Shown: positions 23,636-32,474 of the stretch, in pieces
Numbering within the stretch: the stretch's first letter is position 1
How the letters are laid out: each line of letters starts with the position of its first letter
From: Sporodiniella umbellata
Taxonomy: Eukaryota > Mucoromycota > Mucoromycetes > Mucorales > Rhizopodaceae
Assembly (NCBI GenBank): GCA_025677835.1
Contig: JAIXMR010000060.1
Coordinates: forward strand, 62,001-126,000
Length of the DNA: 64,000 bases
Direction of reading: 5' to 3'
The notes under the pieces: generated by a model
What the model saw: only the letters and a program-made list of their open reading frames with translations
Told to the model about the DNA's origin: nothing
Database searches by the model: none
Translations under genes and position numbers: made by a program

Positions 23636-24394
23636 ATGGAAGACAAGATTCTCTGTCCTGTATGCCATGCTAGTCTAAATTCAGATGACAATTCAGGCAG
23701 TGTAATAACTCCGTGTGGTCATGTATACCACAAAAGCTGGTAATCGCAAAATATTACAAGAGCTGTATTGTAAATGTGTCATAACTTTTTTTACTTTAAA
23801 AATAACAGTGTGACTCCCTGGCTTCGCAAATCGGCCAACTGCCCTATGTGCAAAACCAAAATCCAGGTTAACAGTTTGGCACCTATATTCTTTGACGAGC
23901 CTGAAGAGTCAAACAGCGATCAAATTGTGAGAAATGCCCTTTATGATGAGGATGGACCCCGTTTCTCTTCTGAATCCATAAAGAAAATTAAGTTTTACGA
24001 CTCTGAGTCAGAGCTAGTACTAGCTGATCTCAAACATGTTAAGCATGTAGCTGAGGACTATCTCAACAACTTCATTGTTATTAAAGACAGAAACAGAAAC
24101 TTACAAAAGGACTTGGAGAGTGAAATAAAGCTTCTTGATCAAACTTTTTCTGAGCAAAAAAGTGGCAGCGCTCTAAAACTACAACAACTTCAACAGAAAG
24201 CATCCATTGAGTTGGAAAAAACACGATCAATTATTGACGATTTGATACTAAAATGGAAAGAAAACATTGCTGCAGAACTGATAAAGGTCAAAGCAAAAAA
24301 CGAACTTGTCATTAAGTTCGAAGATTGCCCTAGACGGTATATAAAAGATTCGTTCACAAAATCTACTAGGCGACTTTATTTATCTGATATATAA
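23636..24394 (+). CDS. RING-H2 coiled-coil protein, TRAIP-like
   Basis: Exons 23636-23739 and 23809-24394 (229 residues). The intron splits the RING. Spliced, it reads CPVC...CGHVYHKSCVTPWL...CPMC, a complete C3H2C3 RING-H2. A long helical region follows (about residues 100-210, rich in Lys, Glu, Leu, Gln), consistent with a coiled coil. The arrangement resembles TRAIP/NOPO-type E3 ligases in DNA damage responses, but that link is inferred from layout. Its stop codon lies only 29 bp from the stop of the convergent P450. Confidence 0.75.
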
Positions 24395-24423
24395 AAAAAG
24401 ACTGATAAATAAACAGTTGTTGC

Positions 24424-26126
24424 TTAAAAAAAACTAATAACTTGATCATGACGAGGAACAAGGTGTATTTTATAATGAGGTATAGCCCATGTGGCGCCAT
24501 GTAAATCCCTGCATTGATTGACATCAATCATACCAGCAGACGTTCTTTCAATCTTAAAACAAGCAAGAACACTAGAAAGAGCCATAAACATCGTACGTTC
24601 TGCCAGATGAATACCAACGCACACACGTCGACCAGTAGAAAACCCTAGGTGAGGTCGATCGTCAGTTTTTTGAGAAAACTTACGATCGTTCTGTGAGTTT
24701 TCAAAAAAATCCAAATGGCGCTCTGGGCAAAACACATCGGGGTTTGCATAACGCTCAGAGTCTCTATGTACAGCAAAAAGGTTTACCAAAACAGTAGTAC
24801 CTTCAGGGATATACCATCCATTGTAAACATCGTCTTTAGTAGTGGAATGTGGTATAGAGGTTGGTGCAGGCGGACGTATACGTAAAGCTTCATGTATAAT
24901 ACATTGTATGTAGGGCATGTGAGATTCTAGTGTACAGAAATTTTCGTTATGCAAACAAAGCTTTTTTGTTTAAAAAAAGATTTTTTTACCATCTTTGAAC
25001 CGAGGAAGTTTATCCGTTCCTATAACTCGCTGTATTTCTTCATAAGCTTTGTCTTGAATTTCAGGATGATTAGCCAAATAAGCGAATGCCCATTCCAAAG
25101 TAGATGTTGTTGTCTCTGAGCCAGCTCCAACAAACAGAGCAATGAAGTAAGCGATCTGAAGCTCGGTCAGTGTATTTTTTTCAATGATCTCTTTTAGAAA
25201 GCAAGCTTGCTTATTTTCTAAAGCCTTGAATTGTCTCAACAAATCCTGATAAAATGAAACTATTTGCTGACCAATATCGATATACTTAGATCTGTCTATT
25301 GACCACAGTTTTTGAAGAAAGGGGAAAAACTCCTTAACTTGGTCACATGGACTTAAAGCCTTGGATGCCAAGTTTGTAAGACTGAATGCTTTGTGCAGAA
25401 TTGGATCTCCTGGTTCAAAAGAGCACATATCCCCAAAACATATTGCCAGTATACTTGTCATGGTGTAGTGCTCAATTAATTGGGATATGTCAACTGCCTT
25501 TTTATCATTTTCTATGGAAAGATCATAAATATTACGAATAAAGTTTTTTCTACGCTCATCCAATATAGGCTGGTAGGTTACAATTTTCTTTTTGGTAAGG
25601 CCAGAATGAGCTAAAGAGTTTAAGCTTATCTTTTGATATTTTTTAGACAACGGTGGTTTACCAATACGACGTAAGTTGCGCCAATTAGGACCATATGGCA
25701 TGAAAGCAAAGGATCCTCCTTTGTCTATAAAACATCATTAACATGAAAAAATTCTCAATGTATATTACCTCCTTGAAATATGCTTTGGGTAACTGAGTCT
25801 GGTAATTTTCTAGATGAATAGACTGCACCTCTATCCACTATCAAATCCTTAACCGCTTCAGCTGAATTGACAACAATCCATTTTTGAGAACCAAATACAC
25901 AAGTGTATACAGGCCCAGCCTCAAGACTCCAATTAAAAAGTAACTCATGAAGTGGTATAGGCTTGATCAGTTGTAGTAGATGACCAAAGATTGGAATATA
26001 GCCTGGAGCTCTTGGTGGAAGCGAATAATCAGCGGTATTTTTCCAGTACGTGTAATACAAAACGCCAAGTAAAGCTGCCACAATGGCCCAATCGGTCAAG
26101 AAAAATGTAGAGAGTATAAACGCCAT
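24424..26126 (-). CDS. Cytochrome P450 monooxygenase
   Basis: Exons 25769-26126, 24990-25724 and 24424-24926 (531 residues). An N-terminal membrane anchor (about residues 10-28) and PPRAPG hinge are followed by the I-helix GAGSETTTS, K-helix EALR, CPERHLDF and heme-binding loop FSTGRRVCVGIHLAE with the Cys ligand. Intron 2 is placed from GTAAAA to CACTAG so that FKD-ESHMPYIQCIIHEALR is continuous; using the nearer AG would break the frame. This is a microsomal fungal P450 of unknown substrate. Its start is 174 bp from the divergent methyltransferase. Confidence 0.93.
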
Positions 26127-26300
26127 AGATAACTGTTAAATTTATTTTAGACAAAACTGCTAGGTTATATATTTTCAAAGTTCTTTTGTTCGCTCAAAAA
26201 GGCGAAGTTTTAAATTTTATTGTTCTGATCTCCTTTTTTTTTTTTGAAAGATTTTTGGCCGAAAAGTTTGACTTATTTTTATAAATTTTTTTATATAATT

Positions 26301-27242
26301 ATGAACATGCGAGGTTACAGATATGCATTCCCAAGCATCTTCCAAAGAATACCTAATAAAACGTCGGCAATTGTCCAGAATCTTGAACTGTTAAGAACGT
26401 CAAAGGCATATAGATACGAAAAAAATGCTTTGGTTGTTCAAGGTTTTCAATCGATTAAAAAACTACGCGATCAAGGATTCAAGTTCAAATCGCTCATAGC
26501 TACTGCAAAGAAAGAACCTCGTGAAGATCGGGAGGTGGCTTACCCTGCCAAACAAGTGATCGAAAACCCTGACGCATTTCCTTCAAAATCTTACTACTTG
26601 AGCGAAATTGACTTAACACGAAAGGTTTTGGGAACAGCATCCCGGCCTGATCAACACGAGGTCTATGCAGAAGTCCAGTTCCCTCAATATGAACTAGGAA
26701 AGGGAGATCGCTGGGTTGTATTTGATAAAGTGAATAATGCCGAAAATTTGGGAAGTCTGGTCAGAACAGCTCAAGGCTTGGGATGGGATTCTGGTATTGT
26801 AACTTCAAACCATAGTGATTTGTATCACGATTTTGCCGTACGAGCATCAGAACTTGCGACACTTACATGGCCGCATGCAAAAATAGGCTTCGACAAACTA
26901 TCGGACTTTCTTAAACAGCATCAGATAACACCTATAGTTGCTGAAACTTTGCCAAAAAATCCAAAGAAAGCTTGGTCACCGGAGTATGGCCGCGCCAACA
27001 CAAACGAAATAAAGCCAGGCTCCGGCATTTGGTTTTGGAATTTCAGCAAAGATATGCCTCCTTTTCCTAAAAAAATTGCATTGATATTAAGCTGCGAGTA
27101 TTCAGGAGTAGACGGGTCTTTCAAAGACGCCCTCCGAGTATCCTTACCTCTGGAAGCTCATGCCAAATCGTTAGACGTAGCTGCTGCTGGAAGTATTATT
27201 ATGACTGAATTAAGCAGGCAGCGAATGAATGTTACTAAATAA
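26301..27242 (+). CDS. SpoU-family RNA 2'-O-methyltransferase, probably mitochondrial (MRM3-like)
   Basis: Single exon, 313 residues from the ATG at 26301; an in-frame ATG at 26244 would add a hydrophobic Phe/Tyr stretch. The N-terminus is basic, followed by the substrate-binding part (ALVVQGFQSIKKLRDQG). The trefoil-knot SPOUT domain has motif 1 NAENLGSLVRTAQGLG, a diverged motif 2 LILSCEYSGVD and motif 3 LPLEAHAKSLDVAAAGSII. Family members methylate ribose in mitochondrial large-subunit rRNA. MRM3 is the closest match by pattern, but MRM1 or a tRNA enzyme cannot be excluded. Confidence 0.8.
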   Translation: MNMRGYRYAFPSIFQRIPNKTSAIVQNLELLRTSKAYRYEKNALVVQGFQSIKKLRDQGFKFKSLIATAKKEPREDREVAYPAKQVIENPDAFPSKSYYLSEIDLTRKVLGTASRPDQHEVYAEVQFPQYELGKGDRWVVFDKVNNAENLGSLVRTAQGLGWDSGIVTSNHSDLYHDFAVRASELATLTWPHAKIGFDKLSDFLKQHQITPIVAETLPKNPKKAWSPEYGRANTNEIKPGSGIWFWNFSKDMPPFPKKIALILSCEYSGVDGSFKDALRVSLPLEAHAKSLDVAAAGSIIMTELSRQRMNVTK

Positions 27243-27382
27243 AGTAACATCTAAAAATAGACTGATCTGTTGACCTTCTAAAAATAAGTGTTGTGATTGT
27301 ACAAATATGCCATTTAAAAGAAGCACTGTTTTTTCTTTCCCTCCTTTTTTTTTTCTTTGCTATTGTAGTTGACATTATTAAC

Positions 27383-28493
27383 ATGGGAAGAAGAAAGATT
27401 AGAATTCAGCCCCTCACAGAAGACCGCAACAGACAAGTGACATTTCTCAAAAGAAAACAGGGCCTTATGAAGAAGGCCTATGAGCTCAGTGTACTTTGTA
27501 ACTGCGAAATTGCCCTGGTTATTTTCAATAATCAAAGTAATAAGCTTGTGCAGTATGCCAGCTCTGATATGGATAAGGTCTTGATGAGATACACTGAGGT
27601 ATTATATTGGCAAAAACAAGCGCTTAATATTTATTAATGTATCTGTCTTTATCAGTATGGCGAGCCTTTTGAAAGCAAAAACAATGATGATGTATGTAAT
27701 CTCGCTATAAGAAACGCAAAAAAAAAAAAAAAAAAAAAAAGCCCTTTTACTAAAATAAACTTAGTTCAAAAACGATAACAATATACTTACTGACGACCGC
27801 CATAAAGAAATCACTAGCCCTTTTTTTACAGAAGAGGATATAGACTTAACCCAAGTGTTAAAAAAAGAACCTGAAAACAGAACCAATATAGTAAAGAAGC
27901 TCTTTTTCATATTCGTATTCTGTATCTTACTATTTGTTTTTAGTTGCATCCATCTTACACAAACTCATCTATTTTTCAGCATTCCTACCCATCCCCTCCC
28001 AATCAAATCACATATGAAGCCTCGGCTGGCTGCGCATTGTATTCAGTAGAAGCAGAAAAAAAGCCTCAGTTGCGAGTACAGATCCCAATTGAAACCCCTG
28101 AATCATTTGAAAAGCAAGAGCTTCCTGTAAGTCAGCGCATCTAAAAAAGAAAATAGCCTAACAAATTTTTTTTAGGCTCTAAACAAAAATAGTCCGTCCC
28201 TTCAATTCGTTCAAAACCTTCCCTCCCCTTCTACTTTTTACCCCGAATTCTACAAACAAGGCGAACTTCCCAGCCCTCTAAACTTCTCGAATACACCCGC
28301 TACTCTTAGTGCATTTCATTGGCCATCAAATGCTAAAGAGTATCGTCCTTCTCCTCTTAGTAACTATAGGTAATGTCTAAAGTCAGCGTTGTTTCTATTT
28401 AAATCTAACCTTGGCAAAATACCCAGTTTTGAAAAAAGACAATTTCCAACTTATGAAGAACCTTTCTCTAAAAAACAAAGAATAGAAATATAG
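27383..28493 (+). CDS. RLM1: MADS-box transcription factor, MEF2/RLM1 type
   Basis: Exons 27383-27598, 27656-27691, 27765-27890, 27944-28126, 28176-28369 and 28427-28493 (273 residues), all phases consistent. Residues 1-58 are a MADS box ([11 protein letters not shown].., [20 protein letters not shown]). The MEF2-type extension ([20 protein letters not shown]) continues into the 36-nt exon. A later RVQIP segment and Pro/Ser-rich tail fit Rlm1/Mef2 relatives, which serve the cell-wall integrity MAPK pathway in yeast. The symbol denotes family membership. Confidence 0.88.
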
Positions 28494-28867
28494 GTTCATA
28501 GTATACATAAATCCCTTTCGTCACCAACTCTGCTTTTGACTTGTATAAAACCCATAAATAAAAGCTTCATTCTACTACAACCTTCTTTTCTGTCGCATTG
28601 TAAACTGTTAACAGATAAAAAAATCTTCGTTAAGCTGCATAGCTTTACTAAACAAAACGAGCTCAGTAATAGAGCATCTTCTTTGTTGATCAAATGTTAC
28701 GTAGACACAAAGCGAGAACCAGTCCAAATATCAACATTGATGTTCTGTTCTTGTTCATGTAGTCTGGCTGACTGTTTTTCTGTTCAATTCGGTATTCAAT
28801 CGCCGGAAACGGTGACTAAAAACTTTTTGGCTCTGGAAATCCTTAAACACCTTCCAAAAATAGAAGA

Positions 28868-29057
28868 ATTTCCTTTGTACTGTATTTCCACTGTCAATTG
28901 TTGGTCGTTCCTTCAACAATCCTTGTTGACTGCGACTCGGACTCCAATGTGGTAACAAGCTCCAAGAGCCGCGCTTTATTTTCCTTTTATAGATAAAAAA
29001 TAGTAATAAAAATAGAAATATACTAGAATTCCCTTTTTCCCTTTATACCTTCAAAAG
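28868..29057 (+). repeat. Left 190-bp inverted repeat of DIRS element
   Basis: Runs from ATTTCCTTTGTAC to CCTTCAAAAG and is the exact reverse complement of 30309-30498. It contains GAGCCGCGCTTTATTTTC at 28966-28983. Confidence 0.92.
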
Positions 29058-29216
29058 TCGGAAGAAAACTCAATTGGTTTTGATATAAGGGAGGGGAAAC
29101 ATGAATAACATTAAAAGTAAAACATAAAAAATAGTTGGAATCAATTTTTCCAAGTGTCTTGCAGCCAAGAAAACCATGTGGGTCGGGTTGTTACCACATT
29201 TCCATCCTCGTCTTCG

Positions 29217-29504
29217 TCAACGGACGTATTGTTCTATCTGGTCTAGCTTTATACGACGCAATCTCCAAGGTGTTGGTTTTTTTAGCAAAGGTATCTGATA
29301 GCCCTCGCGTATCACTGACAATGGCCATGGGTGTTTCGTGATCGACTGCCAATTATTGAGAAAATGTTGTAGTCGGCCCCCTGGCGCTATGCCGTCTGCT
29401 GGGATGCTGTAATTCGTCATTGATTTTATTGGGTGTTGGAAGTGTGGTTTGATTAGTGGGGTGATTGTTGTTGGGCGAGGTTGCTGTTGTGCTGAGTTCC
29501 CCAC
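29217..29504 (-). pseudogene. Truncated DIRS reverse transcriptase start
   Basis: The frame overlaps the end of Gag and carries the conserved lead-in to DIRS-type RT (IAPGGRLQHFLNNWQ, SVIREGYQIPL). It then leaves homology and stops at 29217. All catalytic RT motifs are absent, so it cannot be active. The deletion junction is probably just after GYQIPLLKK. Confidence 0.75.
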
Positions 29505-30287
29505 CGTTGTGAGGTACCCTGTCCAAAAAAAGCACCTCGTGCTCTGTTATTACCTCTTCCATATCCGAAGTTTCTATTTCCTCGTTGGTACCCTCTACTT
29601 GAGAATCCATTTCCTCGTCCTCCTCCCCGATTACTACTGGCTTGTTGGACGAGTTTTCGTTCAAAGTTGGCTTGGTGGTACTTGTTAAGAAATTCGTCAC
29701 TGTAGGCGTTCTTAGATTTACTATCCTCTTCTGTAGTTTCCAGGTGGCAGATACTAGGTGGGATGTTGAGTGCTTTGTCTGAATATTCTTTTGCTTCTCT
29801 TTCTTGGGCTTTGGCTGTGGCCAACCCAAAGACTGCCAGTCGTTGGCTTTGATCTCTGCATCTACCAATGATGTCTTTTGCCTCGTCATGGTCTGCTTCT
29901 TCCAAGACGTATTGAAATTGTTCAAAGATTTCCATAGTAACCTTTGCTTGGAATCTGGTGTTTTCTGTGATCTTATAAATGGAGTTGACAACCATTGCTG
30001 TTTCAGTTGAGTGTTTTTTGAGGTAAGGGGCAACTGCTTTGTTGATCTTCTCTGGAGTTGTCCATTCTCCCAAAGCGTATCGTTGGGTTTCTCTTCTGAA
30101 CTTTTTGAAATTTTCAGTGAGTTTATGTGTTTTCCAATTCCTCAGAGACTTGTCTTGGTATTTCGACTCCGTTGGTTCTGTCTTCTTTCTCAATGTCCAT
30201 TTTCTTGACGATATCTCGGACAATGGCTTCCATTTCGCTTTGGGTGTATACTCGTTCATTGTTATTAGCTGAATTGATATCACTCAT
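29453..30287 (-). pseudogene. DIRS Gag-like frame, frameshifted
   Basis: From the ATG at 30287 a plausible Gag N-terminus runs 54 residues (MSDINSANNNERVYTQ, then EMEAIVRDIVKKM) to a stop at 30123-30125. The +1 frame continues with HKLTENFKKFRRE, EKINKAVAPYLKKH and a Gly/Arg/Asn-rich nucleic-acid-binding tail (RGGGRGNGFSSRGYQ) to 29453. The change of frame near 30130 is either a disabling mutation or, less likely, a programmed +1 shift. Confidence 0.6.
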
Positions 30288-30308
30288 AATTTTTCCACGA
30301 ATGTGCGG

Positions 30309-30498
30309 CTTTTGAAGGTATAAAGGGAAAAAGGGAATTCTAGTATATTTCTATTTTTATTACTATTTTTTATCTATAAAAGGAAAATAAAGCGCGGCTC
30401 TTGGAGCTTGTTACCACATTGGAGTCCGAGTCGCAGTCAACAAGGATTGTTGAAGGAACGACCAACAATTGACAGTGGAAATACAGTACAAAGGAAAT
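30309..30498 (-). repeat. Right 190-bp inverted repeat of DIRS element
   Basis: Exact reverse complement of 28868-29057. Its outer edge lies 38 bp upstream of the Elongin A start codon. Confidence 0.92.
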
Positions 30499-30536
30499 CC
30501 TCACTTCCATTTTTTCTATATCCACGATCAATCGCA

Positions 30537-31600
30537 ATGCCAAAAGAAGTCAAATCGCTCGTTAAAATCTCTCAAGAAACAGTAGCTAAAAATCTAGAAT
30601 GTAGAGTCTGAATCCCACAGAAAAAACAATGCAACGCCAGGAAAACATGCTCACTTTTTTTTTTTTGGGCATTCCATAGTGTTAACAGATGTAGGTTGTG
30701 TTCCATATAGTCTTCTTAAAGCGTCTTTTAAACATGCGACTGCTGAACAATTATATCGTATAGAAGAGTACAACCCGGTAAAATATAATCAGTTATCAAT
30801 AAGCAGAAACTAGTGACAACGATATAGAGAAAAAACTAAACCCATCTACCTCCCCTGTTTGCTAGGAGTTTATAACAGAATCAAACGGTAAGTCTACAGT
30901 TAATAGCTCTCAAGATTAATTTTACTTTATCTAGATCTATGGCTACCTCACTGCCTTGCATTTAAAGATGTGAGGGACGAATATCAGAACGGAATGCATA
31001 AAAATCCTAAAGAGTGGAGAAGCATTTATCTTGTAAGTCGGGTTATATTGGTTAAAAATTGCTTAAGCTTAAGAGTAGAGTAAAAACGAAGAAAACGAAA
31101 GAAGAAGGCAGCTTGTGAAAGAAAAGCTCAAGAGCCAATATAACAAAATACAAACAGACAAGGCAGCTCGGTCTATAAAGATGTTACATGGCGTTGTACC
31201 AACAAAAAAAGGAACATGTGGCTCTGCGCGACGGTCTAATGCGAGTAAACTGTTTCAACAATCAAAACGAGAAGCAGACAAAGTGTAATATCGTTTTATT
31301 CAATCAAAACGAAACCAAGCAGAAGAAGGGTCTCACTAAACATTCTTTGACTCTAGAGCTTCAATTTATCAATCAAAAAAGCCTGCCGTTACTCCTGTTA
31401 CACAGCGAATAAGAGCACCGTCAAAACCAAATCAAGTAAAGCCACCCAAAATTATACCCCCCATCCCTACAACAGCCTCTTCTGTCATTCGACCAGAAAA
31501 GATAAGAGGGCAGGAAAGCTTAAATTCAAAGCCCACTGAATCAAGAAAACCAGTGGCGATGGTAAACTTTAACATTTTTAAAGAGGTAAACAAAGATTAG
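30537..31600 (+). CDS. ELA1: Elongin A-like transcription elongation factor
   Basis: Exons 30537-30600, 30680-30777, 30866-30887 (22 nt), 30935-31032, 31079-31284 and 31357-31600 (243 residues). Residues about 22-90 match the Elongin A domain: LLTDVGCVPYSLLKASFKHA, AEQLYRIEEYNP and then a segment ending WLPHCLAFKDV, PKEWRSIYL. Fungal Ela1 pairs with Elc1 in a ubiquitin ligase that removes stalled RNA polymerase II. The tail is Lys/Pro-rich and low complexity. An alternative last intron (GTAAAC at 31562 to TTAG at 31632) would shorten the C-terminus to LS. A DIRS insertion lies directly upstream. Confidence 0.85.
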
Positions 31601-31724
31601 AATAAATTAAAGTTTTGACATTTGTCTTTAGTTGTCTTGACATGGTTAGTTTATTAATAAAGTTGAAGAATCTTTTTCTTTTGTTTTTGTTTTTTTGTGT
31701 TTGATTTGTTTTGATTTGTAGTCT

Positions 31725-32265
31725 CTACATCTTCTTTCCAGTCTTTGTATTTCCAATGAGAGATTTGTGAATGTGAGGAAGTACACCACCGCCAGCAATA
31801 GTAGCCTTGATGAGAGCGTCGAGTTCTTCATCACCGCGGATAGCAAGTTGTAAATGTCTTGGTGTGATGCGCTTTACTTTAAGATCTTTGGTGGCATTGC
31901 CTGCTAATTCAAGTACTTCGGCTGTGAGATATTCAAGAATAGCAGCTGTATAAACTGCGGCTTTAGCGCCAACACGAGCATGGTTGTTTCCCTTAGACTT
32001 TAAGTATCTGTGAATACGACCTACAGGAAACTTTTTTCAATGACAACATATTAGTTTCCAGGCGACATGACTTTCTTTTTTTTTTTTTTTTTTTTTTTAT
32101 TTACTTGGAGTCCAGAACGAGCAGACTGAGATAGAGTTTGAACTCTTTCTTTATGTTCGTTTTTAGCCAATATATTTTCAGATGAGTTATCAGCCTATCG
32201 GGGATTAGTCAAAGGCTCTTTTTATCATTGATATCAAGGTGTCTTGCTCTATCTTTTTTTACCAT
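31725..32265 (-). CDS. HTZ1: Histone variant H2A.Z
   Basis: Exons 32263-32265 (the ATG alone), 32105-32194 and 31725-32030 (132 residues). The fold reads [36 protein letters not shown], and [20 protein letters not shown] with [14 protein letters not shown]. The one-residue-longer L1 loop, [13 protein letters not shown] and HIHKSLIG distinguish H2A.Z from canonical H2A. The N-tail is unusual: [20 protein letters not shown], with few of the usual Gly-Lys acetylation repeats. The first intron directly after ATG (GTAAAA..CCGATAG) is the only in-frame solution I found; another upstream exon is possible. It marks promoters and shares a 209-bp divergent promoter with myosin I. Confidence 0.88.
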
Positions 32266-32474
32266 TTTTTGTATTTAAGAAAAAAAAAAAGGAAAAAAGA
32301 AAGACGCGCTGTGCACAAAGATGGAGTTTGAAGAATAAAAATTTTATTGGCTTTGAGCTTTATATTTCACCTTCTATTTCAGGTGATGATCTCATTTTGT
32401 AATTTTCCTTATTTTTCTTTCTTTCTTTTCTCTTACCCTTTCCCCTTTTTCTTTACTATATTTACTCTATTACG

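Larger units (their letters stand above)
28868..30498 (-). mobile_element. Internally deleted DIRS-type retroelement
   Basis: A 1,631-bp unit bounded by inverted repeats of 190 bp that match base for base (28868-29057 and 30309-30498). Inside, on the minus strand, is a Gag-like frame with a Gly/Arg/Asn-rich end, then an overlapping frame with the start of a DIRS reverse transcriptase (GGRLQHFLNNWQSITKHPW, LSVIREGYQIPL). The RT palm, RNase H and tyrosine recombinase are missing. A short frame ends just inside the repeat (DEDEDGNVVTTRP). Inverted ends plus this RT type indicate DIRS rather than Gypsy or Copia. No target duplication was sought in detail; tyrosine-recombinase elements do not make one. 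Identity of the ends suggests recent copying, presumably in trans. Confidence 0.82.

Noticed and set aside
28536..28955. A 139-residue plus-strand frame ending inside the DIRS left arm
   Set aside because: It crosses the element boundary and has no recognisable domain, so it is probably fortuitous.
29449..30315. Plus-strand frames over the DIRS interior
   Set aside because: They are shadows of the minus-strand Gag frame, whose Gly/Arg/Asn-rich end and RT lead-in fix the coding strand.
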